Origin: Yponomeuta sedellus | Taxonomy: Eukaryota; Arthropoda; Insecta; Lepidoptera; Yponomeutidae | DNA: 64,000 bases | Direction of reading: 5' to 3' | Assembly (NCBI GenBank): GCA_934045075.1 | Contig: OW203751.1 | Span: forward strand, 7,885,822-7,949,821 | Shown: piece by piece, positions 50,481 through 60,861 of the stretch | How the letters are laid out: every line of letters starts with the position of its first letter | Position numbering within the stretch: position 1 is the first letter of the stretch | Made by a program: the position numbers and the translations under genes | The notes under the pieces: generated by a model | Seen by the model: the letters and a program-made list of their open reading frames with translations, nothing else | Database searches by the model: none | What the model was told of the DNA's origin: nothing

Positions 50481-50872
50481 GAATATCCGATCCGAGATGG
50501 GCACGCGTGGTAAATAAGCCCTCTCTCTCTGAGAGAAGGCTTGTGATGTGTGACTATATTGAACGCTTTAGATGACCAGGTTTCCTCACGTTGTTTTCCT
50601 TCACAATCCGCTATTTGACTCTCTTTTCAAGTAAGTCTTAAACGGTAAATATAACTCTTCCATTAGACCAAAAAATATTTTAGTATATTTTTTGAGGACT
50701 TAGAAGCAACATAAAAATATATTTTAAAACTTTATTTTCCTAAACAGCCAAAAACGCGGTCAGCCATTTTTGTCTATGGTTTGAAGTCCAAAAAAATTGT
50801 AAACAAAGTTTGACATTCAATTTTCTGTAAGTGATCTCTGAGCATAGTGAAATAACAACAACGCAACCATGA

Positions 50873-51085
50873 TTTCATCGAATTTATATCCAAAATATAC
50901 CAATTTTTTATCATGATTGCATTGTTCGAGAATGCAAAAAAACGTCAATAAAGACCCCCGCGAAGTTGTCGATTCGTGTATCCAGTGAAATTAACAGTCG
51001 AAAAACTTTGCTCAAATTTGCCAAAAGAGACCCCGACTCTTTACCAATTGAAACTCCGGTGTATTTATGTGAAGATCACTTTGAT
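50873..51085 (+). pseudogene. THAP-type zinc finger exon fragment
   Basis: An open frame from 50873 to a GTAAGT donor at 51086 reads HDCIVRECKKTSIKTPAKLS, then SRKTLLKFAKRDPDSLP and VYLCEDHFDV. The spacing C-x4-C ... C-x2-H with a following F is the THAP C2CH finger. No in-frame ATG precedes the finger; the upstream ATG (50869) is in another frame, so the fragment is damaged or lacks its first exon. It most likely derives from a THAP-bearing DNA transposon, but a host THAP gene fragment is possible. Confidence 0.65.
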
Positions 51086-51857
51086 GTAAGTTCTATAATA
51101 ATCAATGTCCACTGGCTCTGGCTGAAAGATGTTTGTTTACATACTTTAGATGGTTTCAAGATGGCGGATAGCGTTTTCGCTGTTACGAATTAAACGAGGA
51201 AATTTTTTTTTACTTTGCAGATTTTACAGCCATCCTGCGTACTTAGCAAAATCAATATATTTCGGTTTCTTACGTTAAATACTATAGGAAATATTCATTT
51301 ATCGCGTCAAATTTGATAAGTGTCAAGTAGCGGATTAGCGAGTGGCATTGCTACTCGAACTTCACAAATGAATCTAGTAAAGTTGTGAAGGACATTCATT
51401 ATTTTAAAATAGGTTGTCTGGAAGGGATCGTTTTTAGCGATAAGACCGCCAATTTTATACGGCAACACTTAGATATGTAAACCTTTTTATGTATTTTGTT
51501 TTCTGGTGTGTACAATAAGGAGTTCTAATCTCATCTAATCTAATAATTGAATATGTTAAATTGTGTAAGCGTGACGCATGACAGACTTAACAACAGCCTA
51601 GCCTGTAGTTTTTCCTACGCTAACATATCTTTTAATCTACTGTTTTAGTCTAGAGCTGTCAGCTGGAGGCCAGCTCTGACGTCATAGCTCTTTTAGCTAG
51701 GAGGCATCTCTTAGGCCTGCTACAACTTGCAATGGCTCCATGGGGAGGCTAAGGGACCATCCATAAAGTACGTCACAAGTTAAGGGGGGGGGGAGGAGGG
51801 GAGTACGACAAAGTTTGACAAGGGGCTGGGGTAAACACTATTTAGTAAAGACTGATG
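51086..51857. other. Intron with one LINE tail
   Basis: A LINE 3' tail (TTTTCTGGTGTGTACAATAA, then TCTAATC repeats) at 51488-51548. A G-rich run lies near 51784-51800. Confidence 0.5.
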
Positions 51858-52106
51858 CACCGAGCGCTTCCGTGATTCGCAAGGAACGTTAAGCCGTTGG
51901 TGCCGGCTGTCATGTAATGGCAGTCGTTAAGCGGGGTCAGAGGCCTTATGGGCGGCTTGATAACTTTTGAGAGTAAGACCCGCCAGTGTCTTACAATCCT
52001 CCACCAATCCGGACTCGGCCCCCGTGGTGGAGTATGGTCTAAACTTCCTGCGATGCAGGAAGAGACCCGTGCCCCAGCAGTGGGGACATACAAGGGTTGA
52101 TAACGA
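51858..52106 (+). repeat. R1 5S-derived SINE, 5'-truncated
   Basis: From CGAGCGCTTCCGTG to GGACATACAAGGGTTGATAA. Confidence 0.83.
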
Positions 52107-52543
52107 AAACCTAATGAACATTATTTTTCAATCACAAACACGCTAAGAAGAAGAGTGGGGGGGGGGCTATGTATCGTGACGTCACATTTGAAAAATATAT
52201 TTAATAACGTATTGTTTCTTTAATTTTGTCACATTATTGGCAAGATTCGTGCCCACCGTGGATTGGCAATCGACGTTGATGATATGAAAAATAATTTATA
52301 TGGATATAAAACAAGACATTACAAGAACGGGGGACGGGGTCACAAATCACGAAATTACTGTGAGGTGCTTTATGGACTACCCTTTAGTGCGTAAATAACA
52401 GAGCCAACATAATATTTGCAAGTCGCTAATGCCAGTTGCCCAAGCGCTTAAACAAAAAAACAACTGACAGACCTAAAAAGCAGATTAACAGCGTGTTAGC
52501 GTACGAGAAACCCGGTGTTAACCGCTCTCGCCTGACTCCGCAG
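52107..52543. other. Intronic sequence, nothing recognised
   Basis: Ends in the exon 18 acceptor CTGACTCCGCAG. Confidence 0.5.
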
Positions 52544-52677
52544 TGTCGACCAAAACCCCGCCTTCGAACGGGGCGGCCGCTACCAATAAGAGTCCAGGCT
52601 TCGTCCGCCCAGCCCCACGACATGGTAGCAAGAGCGGGATGACCCGAAGCAGCAGCGTTGGAGTGCTGAACGACCAA
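52544..52677 (+). CDS. Wdr62: WDR62/MAPKBP1-like scaffold, visible exon 18
   Basis: This 134-nt exon is phase 1 in, phase 0 out at GTAAGT. It reads STKTPPSNGAAATNKSPGFV, RPAPRHGSKSGMTRSSSVGV and LNDQ. The MxRSSSVGxLNxxSDSES sequence, continued in exon 19, is a well-conserved family motif. The 3' end and donor are repeated twice downstream, each with a GC-rich hairpin. Confidence 0.9.
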
Positions 52678-52925
52678 GTAAGTCACGTGAGCGCGCGTTA
52701 CTTACCGTCCGGTGTCGCGACATGACGGTAAGCGCGTTGAAACTCCAAGCAGCAGCGTTGGTGTGCTGAGCGACCCAGTAAGTAACGTGAGCGGGCGTTG
52801 CTTACCACCCGGAGTCGCGACTTGCGACTCAGGGCGGTAAGCAACGCCCGCTACGGTGAGGGTGGAATGAATCGCAGCAGCGTTGTTGAACAACCAAGTA
52901 AGTCACATGAGCGGTTATAAGATAA
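52678..52925 (+). repeat. Two decoy copies of the exon 18 donor with hairpins
   Basis: AGCAGCAGCGTTGGAGTGCT...CAAGTAAGTCACGTGAGC recurs with donors at 52778 and 52898 (100- and 120-bp spacing). Between them lies GCGGGCGTTGCTTACC ... GGTAAGCAACGCCCGC (52791-52851), an arm pair of more than 20 bp. Confidence 0.9.
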
Positions 52926-53724
52926 CATAAGTACAAGATTTTTTTTGTTAATTCATCTTTTTCCTACTCCGTCTGTTAGGTTGTACTTTCCTAGAGGGCG
53001 TCATAGTCGAACCCTCAACCTAATTTCGCTCTAGGCCACCTAGAGGTAGCTAAGACTTATATTAAGCCTTAGCGGCTAAGGCTTAATGACTGACTTTAAG
53101 CTCTGGTAGTTAGCCAGTGTCGGCTAGTTCTACCTCACGATGGGCTGGTTGAGAGAGCGGAATGGGAGGTGAAGTGAATGGACTTACTTGGTGATGGTGG
53201 ATGATGGCTCGATTTAGCTGTTGGGCAGATGATGAGCGGTGATGGATGAGCTGATGCGTCCAGCGCACGGAGAACACTCCTGCACTGTTCACTTATAGTC
53301 TAATATTGTCAATATATTGTTCTTTGAGCTGATAAAGTGTCTTGGTCACCAAATGTCTATCACTTCACGAGAATTCCAAAGAGTATTTATCACGCGCGTA
53401 TGTCACCGTGCGAATGTGTATGCAGATGGCTGGATAAATTAGTAGCGAGCGAGCAGCACGAGCGACGGTACCGGAACGACCCAGAATAGTGAATGAATGA
53501 CCACTGATTCATGATTACGTCGCGCGATCGATTCTCGCGCGAACAAGCTCCATGAACAAGAATTTTCTTACCGTCGCATCTCCTACCCACCACAGAGCGA
53601 CTAAATCGGATCCTCTATCTACATCGTGTTTAGAGTAATCTAGAGGCATTCAATGTCTAATGACACTTACTATAAGCTTCCCGTACAAAAATATCATATA
53701 AATTTATCTCTTTCCCACCCACAG
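52926..53724 (+). repeat. Decayed tandem copies of exon 19
   Basis: A copy at 52980-53100 (acceptor CCTAG at 52990-52994) keeps GTCGAACCCTCAACC and CTAGAGGTAGC. A second at about 53466-53563 ends with the 16-mer AAGCTCCATGAACAAG. A third starts after CCACAG at 53596 and keeps AGCGACT, TCGGATCCTC, CTAGAGGCA and ACTATAAGCTTCC. The last two are spaced 129-130 bp from each other and from the true exon. All carry stops. Confidence 0.82.
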
Positions 53725-53872
53725 AGCGACTCAGAGTCGGACCCTCAACCCACGACGCGCTCGGGACAACCTCGAGGCAGCCAAGGCCTAATGCGGCCGA
53801 CTATAAGCTCCATGAACAAGGCAGCCGCCAACGCGGCTAGGCGGCGGGGCTTATCCAGTGCTTATAGTTCTG
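53725..53872 (+). CDS. Wdr62: WDR62/MAPKBP1-like scaffold, visible exon 19
   Basis: This 148-nt exon is phase 0 in after CTTTCCCACCCACAG, phase 1 out at GTAAGT. It reads SDSESDPQPTTRSGQPRGSQ, GLMRPTISSMNKAAANAARR and RGLSSAYSS. The LMRPTxSSxNKxxxxxxRRRGLS segment is highly conserved in the family and follows exon 18 directly. Decayed copies of this exon precede it. Confidence 0.92.
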
Positions 53873-53925
53873 GTAAGTAGTACTACCAATACACAAGAAA
53901 GGCAAAAATGCTTCTATATCTATAA

Positions 53926-54261
53926 TCAGCCCACATCAACCCACTGCTGGGCATAGGCCTCCTTTTTATTGCACCATTCCTCACGGTCCTTTGCTAATCT
54001 GATCCATCTCTGACCCGCAACCCTCACGATGTCGTCTGACCATCGTGTCGGTGGTCTGCCTACCAACCTCCTTCCCTCCCTTGGCCACCACTCCGATACT
54101 GCCCTGGTCCACCGGCCGTCTTCCCTTCTAGCCAAGTGTCCCGCCCATCTCCACTTTAACTGTGTGATCCGCCTACCAACGTCTTCGACCTTGGTTCTTC
54201 GACGAATTTCTACGTTGGGTACGCGGTGCACAAGCGATATACCCAGCATGGCACGCTCCAT
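53926..54261 (-). pseudogene. LINE polymerase C-terminal fragment (RTE-like)
   Basis: 111 codons open: KWRWAGHLARREDGRWTRAV, WWPREGRRLVGRPPTRWSDD and EEWCNKKEAYAQQWVDVG. This is the classic RTE-type C terminus. It lacks the catalytic domain; 5'-truncated copy. Confidence 0.85.
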
Positions 54262-54289
54262 CGCTCTTTGTGCAAAAATGCTTACCTTT

Positions 54290-55362
54290 TTAAATTATTT
54301 TTGAGTAGAGGGAAAAAAAAAGAAAAGACCCGTATGTTTTCGATTTTTTCCTGGACACTAAGATAAAGATTGCAGAAAAAAAAGTTCTGAGACCTGTATG
54401 AATATTCCCTGCGTTTAGAGATGCGATGGAATAGATTACAGCGCGAATTCGACCAAATTTAGTAGTCCCAAAGTATCTCGCACGAAATAGGTATCATTTG
54501 CCTACTCCACTTTTATGCATTGGCACTGTAATCGATTTCATCGCATCTCGGAACGCACCCATTGTGTCAATTGCTCACTTTGCCAAGTATTGTCCATTGG
54601 TACCCTACTAATGCTATTGAAATTAAATGAAATCAATTTGATTTTAACGTAAAGAATTTATTTTAGTTGCATTTTAATTCGTAAATGTCGAAGGAAGAAA
54701 CTCATTCCTGGGAACCGATTTTCGCCTTTGCGAATTGAAAGCGTAGACGGAAAATATTCGAAGGATTAGACATTTGTATAAAAATAAGACCCGACAGAGT
54801 CATATATATTTTATTATTCGAATTCAATGTAATTAATCTGATAGCTTTTAGAATAAATATACCTCGGCTACTATCGGATAGAATCGGAATCTTTTCTTTT
54901 TAAGTTTATTCTTAATTGAATAAACTTAATAAGAAAAGTTTTATACGGAGCAGGGGTAGTATTACACAGGTGTGCTTTTGGCGAAAACCGAAGCCTACTC
55001 TAGAGCCCGATGTATATTCTAAAAGCTAACAGACTGTAGCGTGGCTTCTTAAAATTGACTAGACTAGAAGAAAATGGAAAAGACTTTTTTCTAAATAGGT
55101 GTTTAATATTGTAATGTTTACTCTTACATCGTCAAAATGTCTTTTCCTTGACTTCGATATATTTTTTTGAAATGCTTTCGTATTTTTTAGTTCGAGTCGA
55201 ACGAAGAGGATCCAATGTTAAGTTAGAAACGAGAAACGACGGTACGGCTTACTTAGGAAAGGATTTCTTAAGCGTTTACTAATTCACCAATAGCGTAAAG
55301 TAGATTTGACGCAGTGATACACGTGCGGTATTCTCCTATAAACAATCCATCGTTAAATCCAT
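54290..55362. other. Intronic sequence, nothing recognised
   Basis: AT-rich intron. The inverted pair AAGTTTATTCTTAATTGAAT / ATTGAATAAACTTAATAAG near 54901-54935 is a small hairpin. Confidence 0.5.
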
Positions 55363-56220
55363 TGACAAATTAGACCTTGTGAATGAAACTGTATTCCTAG
55401 GTATCACAATTGATGCAAAGCTTCAATGGGGTCCTCATGTAGAAAAATTAGCAAATAGGCTTAGTTCAGCAGCATATGCAGTCAAAAGAATTAGGGAACT
55501 AACTGACGTCGCAACTGCTAGGCTTGTTTATTTTAGTTACTTCCATAGTCTTATGTCCTATGGCATACTACTGTGGGGACGGGCAGCAGACATTGAGACC
55601 ATCTTCGTCTTGCAGAAGAGAGCGATCAGATTCATTTATAGGCTGGGTAGTAGAGATTCGTTAAGAGATTTCTTTAAAGAAACTAACATCCTGACAGTTG
55701 CCAGTCAGTATATATATGAAAACATTATGTACGTTAGGAAAAATATCAGTAACTTTAAAACTTTAGGTAGCCAACACAATGTAAATACTAGAAATAAACA
55801 TAAACTTTTGTTCCCACTATTTAGGCTGGCAAAGGTTAATACATCCTTCATGGGGCATTGTATACGCTTCTATAATAAAATCCCTGAAGATATATTAAGC
55901 TTGCCTGAATCGCGGTTCAAAAAATATGTTAAGCACACTTTGTGCCAAAAGGGCTACTATAACATAAAGGATTATTTAGATGACAATGAGGTCTGGAATG
56001 AAAGCCAGTACAATGTATGAGTTCTATGTTCAAAATAATTATGTAAACTATGTTAATTAAGGACTTTTGAAAAGACTAAGTTAGGAGTTTTTTTGTCCAT
56101 TTTTTCTCCTAAATGATCTAGATTTTGAAATGGACACCTAGTTTGAATTGTAACGTTCATTAAGCCGCAGTTTCTGTGCTACTTTGAATAAAACCTTTTC
56201 ATTTCATTTCATTTCATTTC
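55363..56220 (+). mobile_element. LINE A2, uninterrupted copy of A (empty site)
   Basis: 5'-truncated copy starting TGACAAATTAGACCTTGTGA and ending in four CATTT/ATTTC units. The frame (213 codons from 55379) is open to the natural stop. It crosses both points where A1 is interrupted (55487-55495 and 55888-55895), so it documents the pre-insertion sequences. Confidence 0.93.
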
Positions 56221-56244
56221 AAATATTAGATTGGGATATAATAA

Positions 56245-56392
56245 TAGTGTAGGACGCCCTCCGACCAGGTGGGATGACGATCTGCGAAAAACTGCCGGCG
56301 GATGCTGGATGCGGCAAGCTGAAGACAGGGCGCTATGGCGCTCATTAGGAGAGGGCTATGTCCAGCAGTTTACTAACATATAGCCTGAAGAA
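56245..56392 (+). pseudogene. LINE C-terminal fragment (L1-type tail)
   Basis: SVGRPPTRWDDDLRKTAGG and EDRALWRSLGEGYVQQFTNI are in one frame, close to 1830-1928. Confidence 0.78.
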
Positions 56393-56595
56393 GAAAAGAA
56401 TAAGATAATAATAAAAGTATTATAATAACTTCCACACTACACAATCACTTGACCTGGCCCTTGAGTGTAATACTTACGTAGTTTTTCAATACAATGATAT
56501 GGTAAAGGTTGTCTTGAAGAGATCACTCGTGATGAGGCCGCCGTCTGTACTATTAGGTTAAGAAACATCTGTGTAATTTTCATTTTTATGTAAAA

Positions 56596-57086
56596 GAAGG
56601 CCAATGAGACGAGATAAAGAATGTAAACAAAGTTTCAGGGGTTCAAAACATTTTTATTTGAATAAATTATAGTTATACAAATTTCGGATTAGAAATTTCC
56701 CTATTCTAATCGCAGTCGTCTGTATTAGTCAAACATGATTCACTGCAAGAGCCCGAATCAGCCGTATTTATGACAAAACTATCCATAGTATAATCAATCA
56801 TGTTGTCAATATGGCTATAAAAATTGTCCTCGTATCACTTCGAATACAATCTAAACAGGAATGTACTATTATAGTTCACAAAATGGCGGATGACACCAAA
56901 TGTTGACAACTGCTGTACTGATAGTTTTCCTGTACCACGAAATTCGCAACGACAGCTGTCGTCGGTCAAATGACGCCATTACCGCATACGTGTGACAAGG
57001 ACAGAGATAATAATCGCTCACTATCGCAATGTAACTCAGTAACGGTCCGTTTGTTTACATTCTTTATCTCGTCTCATTGGCCTTCC
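56596..57086. mobile_element. MITE M1, copy 2 (inverted)
   Basis: Same terminal repeats as 49382-49865, opposite orientation, about 491 bp. Confidence 0.85.
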
Positions 57087-57617
57087 AATAAAGTGATACG
57101 CCTCAAAGTGTTATCAGACTTTATTCCCTTCGGTTGCCAATATACAGGTTTTAGGCCTAATGTGGAGACCACTGTAATGCTTGTATGTGTTTTTCTATTC
57201 AAAATAAACAATTTTATGTTTGTTCAATTATTTTTGAATAATTAGCCTGTAAATAGATTTGATCCCTTTTTGAACTTTTACTGTCCTTCCATGCAACTTT
57301 TATCAATATTTTGCGAGGGAATTTATAATGGAAATATTTTGGGATTTTGTGTGTGATTTATTTATAAAGTTTGCATGCGTGACAAAACAAAAAAAATACA
57401 CGTAAGAAAGCTTATTACATCGATGGATCGGTTATAGGAAATTGCCACTAAAGTACTCGTATAATACTAACCGTAGATAACTGTTTAAAAAATTGACTTC
57501 AGAATTATCACAAACTATTGACATAACCTCCACTATAGTTTTAAATATTCAACTGTTAGACGTAATGTTATTCAATTGGTTTTATTACGCAAAATTTTGG
57601 CTTTTACGTACTTTTAA
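57087..57617. other. Intronic sequence, nothing recognised
   Basis: AT-rich intron. Confidence 0.5.
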
Positions 57618-57973
57618 GCGCAGCCGAACCGAGTGATTGGAATCAATCAGTTGAGTTAAGCAACAAGAGGCGCGGTCAGGCGCAGGATGGGTGACCGCCC
57701 CGTCACTACCGCTAATGGCATTTTTCCGAGCGCTTCCGTGCTTCCCAAGGCACGTTAAGCCGTTGGTGCCGGCTGTCACGTAATGGCAGTCGTTAAGCCA
57801 TGTCAGAGGCCTTATGGGCGGCTTGATAACTTCTGACAGTAAGGCCCGCCACTGTCTTACAACCCTCCACCAACCCGGACTTGGCCCCCGTGGTGGAGTA
57901 TGGCCTAACCTTCCTGCGATGCAGGAAGAGACCTGTGGCCCAACAGTGGGGACATTCAAGGGTTGATATCGTA
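57618..57973 (+). repeat. R1 5S-derived SINE, near full length
   Basis: 5' end AGCCGAACCGAGTGATTGG, 5S-like part, 3' end GGGACATTCAAGGGTTGATA. A short second 3' copy lies at 58066-58152. Confidence 0.85.
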
Positions 57974-58059
57974 TCGTTTACAATCAAATGAGGATCACTA
58001 ATTTTAAAACTGTTGGTGGGTATCATAATTGGCTTAGTAATTGATATTGTTTACTATAG

Positions 58060-58153
58060 GTAGTATGGCCTATGGGGCTAAGGCCTAACCTTTCTGCGAT
58101 GCAGAAAGAGACCCGTGCCCCAGCAGTGGGGTCAGACAAGGGTTAATATCGAA
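58060..58153 (+). repeat. R1 5S-derived SINE, 3' fragment
   Basis: TATGGCC..., CCTTTCTGCGATGCAGAAAG and CCCAGCAGTGGGG. Confidence 0.78.
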
Positions 58154-58470
58154 CTTTAAGTACCAAGAATGGTATTGTAAACAATTTTTGAACTGAAACT
58201 TTCGTAAGTAATAAGCGAATTCTTCCTAATACAGGTGTAAACTTAAAAGGAAGATTCGACCCTATCATTGTTACCACTGTTATAAATAAATAATTTTGAA
58301 TTTTTGAAAGTAGGTACTAGACATTATTTAAATTTTAGACCGGATCAAATTTTTTTTTTATTGGATTTTAGAAAAACCATCGATTAATACAGAAAAATGG
58401 AGGGTACATTGTACAATATAGCAGCAAAAAGTCATTTGAAGGTTTTCACTTATAGCTACATTATAGCTAT
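58154..58470. other. Intronic sequence, nothing recognised
   Basis: AT-rich intron. Confidence 0.5.
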
Positions 58471-58715
58471 AGTCTATTTATTCTTCCTTGTCCAATTTAG
58501 TAAACAAGATTCTACCTTTAAACTGTAACTTTTTAGTCCACAACTGCCATATTTCCATAAATTAAGTAACCTGGAACACTCTTTTAGATAACACGCCGCC
58601 AATTTTATAAACATAGTTCGTGAATTTGCGAGAAAATGTCTAGTTTAGGCATCTAATCTCAATTTTAAGGTTAGAATCTTGTTTACTAAATTGGACAAGC
58701 AAGAATAAATAGACT
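58471..58715. mobile_element. MITE M2, 245 bp
   Basis: Ends AGTCTATTTATTCTTCCTTG and CAAGCAAGAATAAATAGACT, with the inverted repeat running about 48 bp through TCCAATTTAGTAAACAAGAT. Confidence 0.85.
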
Positions 58716-58774
58716 GTACATAAATTACTATGCTTTTTGCCGGAAGCGTCCGACCAGGGAGTCAATTCTCACTT

Positions 58775-58902
58775 CATTAGAAAATAAGTCGTATACGACT
58801 TTAAGGCATTAGAAAATAAGTCGTATACGACTCTAAGGCATTAGAAAATAAGTCGTATCCGACTCTAAGGCATTAGAAAATAAGTCGTATACGACTCTAA
58901 GG
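58775..58902 (+). repeat. Four-copy 32-bp tandem repeat with palindromic core
   Basis: Units start CATTAGAAAATAAG and each carries AGTCGTATACGACT (one unit has TCC for TAC). Starts 58775, 58807, 58839 and 58871. Confidence 0.95.
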
Positions 58903-59005
58903 CTTATTTATGACTTGGATTTCTACGTAAAAAGTCGATCGACATCCAAAATCTGTATTCTGAACGCCATGCTAGGTTGAATTCGAATGAAAAAATAAAT
59001 GTCTT

Positions 59006-59042
59006 ATGACTCTGTCGAGATAAGCTAACTCGACAGAGTCAT
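59006..59042. repeat. Hairpin with 14-bp arms
   Basis: ATGACTCTGTCGAG and CTCGACAGAGTCAT face each other around a 9-bp loop. Confidence 0.9.
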
Positions 59043-59171
59043 TAGGCATTAATTTTATATGATTATGTAGCACTGCCTCTTCTTACCTACACAGCAATCG
59101 ATAATGGAATCTGATCACTTCAGCACGGGCTTGCCTAGTGAAGTGTTCAGGCAGTTAAATAATATTGGCCT

Positions 59172-59406
59172 TACACTATTTTTTTATTTTTAATGCACTA
59201 ACCCGTGCTAAGGAACAAATTTAAAAACCTATTTAGAGGCTAAAAATTTCACCCATGCCGGGATTCGAACCCGCAACCTCTGGCTATCCGTACCAGCGCT
59301 CTACCAATTGAGCTCAATTGGTAGAGCGCTGGTACGGATAGCCAGAGGTTGCGGGTTCGAATCCCGGCATGGGTGAAATTTTTAGCCTCTAAATAGGTTT
59401 TTAAAT
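59172..59406. repeat. T1 palindrome, two head-to-head tRNA-like cores
   Basis: Positions 59219-59406 form a perfect 188-bp palindrome centred on GAG|CTC at 59312/59313. It is flanked on both sides by AATATTGGCCTT (12-bp repeat), which places the insertion inside the F5 repeat. Confidence 0.92.
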
Positions 59407-59545
59407 ATTGGCCTTTTTGCATCTACTTAATGAGATGATTTATACAGCGTCCAGTGGTATCTTCACTCACACTAGATGGGTGAAAGGACCACTCCGACGC
59501 TGTAGTGCCTGGGACATGGTTTTATAGATGGTGTAGGCTTACTGT
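59405..59545 (-). repeat. F5 repeat, inverted copy
   Basis: ATCTACTTAATGAGATGATT, CAGCGTCCAGTGGTATCTTC and CTGTAGTGCCTGGGACATGG, inverted relative to 24455-24635. Confidence 0.7.
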
Positions 59546-59879
59546 ACTCTTAAACATATAATTTGTGAAGAAATAAATAAATAATTTTTCTCATTCGAAT
59601 TCAATGTATGAGTAGCATGGCGTTTAGAGTACAGATTTTGATTTAAGTTGATCCGGTCAAAATTCAAATAATGGGCATTGTCACATCCTTTTTTTTATTC
59701 TATAAATCTAAAATATAGACTAATATAAGAAACTAATTTGAATATTCTCTTAATTTTTGATGTAATTATTTTTTTATTAATTATTTAAATTTTTGTAAGT
59801 ATGACGACACCACTGGCATTATGAACTACGTTCATTGAATTTATTCATGATAAAAAAAAGTTGACGTTTGACAATTATT
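59546..59879. other. Intronic sequence, nothing recognised
   Basis: AT-rich intron. Confidence 0.5.
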
Positions 59880-60088
59880 GTGCGTTCACATTAACTTGAC
59901 GCGTGAGAGAATTGGTAACACTGAGATGTTTACTGTTACCATGTTAAATAAGAAATCATTCCCATTACTTGGAGAAAATAAAAGGATTGAGGGCTTGTTT
60001 AACCATCTTCCGATTAGGTCCAAAAGCTAATTCACATGTTATGTCCTTGTTACCAATTCTCTCACGCGTCAAGTTAATGTGAACGCAC
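59880..60088. mobile_element. MITE M3, 209 bp with 40-bp inverted repeats
   Basis: GTGCGTTCACATTAACTTGA...GAATTGGTAAC at 59880-59919 is perfectly mirrored at 60049-60088. No clear target duplication. Confidence 0.9.
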
Positions 60089-60560
60089 TGTAATGTTTTT
60101 GCTAACGATTTTTTTTTTAAATATTTGTAGGCAATGGAACTACCGCTTTAGAGCCAATGATGACGTCATTGAATGAAAAATGAAGTGAACATTATTTTGC
60201 GATAAATATTAATAATCCGTTTTTATTTTACCTATTTAAACCCCTAATAGTAATCAGTATCCCTATTCCTTGAAACTGTTTTCACTTTACGACAATCGAT
60301 GCCTTCCTGATCAATGCCCATTGTGAACAATATCAATTATCTATTTTATGTTAATCAAATCGCAGTCACGGGCCAAACGCAAAGATAGCCTTGAGGGCGT
60401 AACGAGGGGCCGGCGGTAAGATGTCAATCTAAAATAATTCTTAAATACTTTAGAAATTAGGGACTACAATACAAGGGACACAAAAGTCCGTTCCCGTATT
60501 ATGCCGGGCTTTTTTGCGCTGGTAATGTAGACTCACTCGTAGCCCCGGATGCCTGGGTGA
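60089..60560. other. Intronic sequence, nothing recognised
   Basis: Mostly AT-rich. Confidence 0.5.
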
Positions 60561-60848
60561 TCTTAAACGATTACGAAGGTTAAGTAACACAGGGCGCGTT
60601 CAGAACATGGATGGGCAAACCGTCTATGACTAACGCTAGTGACATTTTTCCGAGCGGTTCCGTGCTTCGCAAGGCACGTTGAGCAGTTGGTGCCGGCTGT
60701 CATGTAATGGCAGTCTTTAAGCCATATCAGAGGCCTTATGGGCGGCTTGAAAACTTCTGACAGAAAGGTCAGCCACTAGTCTTGCAAGCCTCCACCAATC
60801 CGGACTTGGCCCCCGTGGTGGAGTATGGCCTACACTTTCCTCAGCGCT
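60561..60848 (+). repeat. R1 SINE, older subfamily, closest to 5S rRNA
   Basis: The 5' part reads GATTACGAAGGTTAAGTAAC, AGGGCGCGTTCAG and ATGGATGGGCAAACCGTC, following the order of the 5S rRNA internal promoter (ATCACCGAAGTTAAGCAAC...GGGCGCGGTCAG...TGGATGGGTGACCG). Confidence 0.82.
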
Positions 60849-60861
60849 AATAGCTCATAGC

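Noticed and set aside
58775..58902. CRISPR-like array
   Set aside because: Contiguous tandem repeats without spacers, in eukaryotic DNA.
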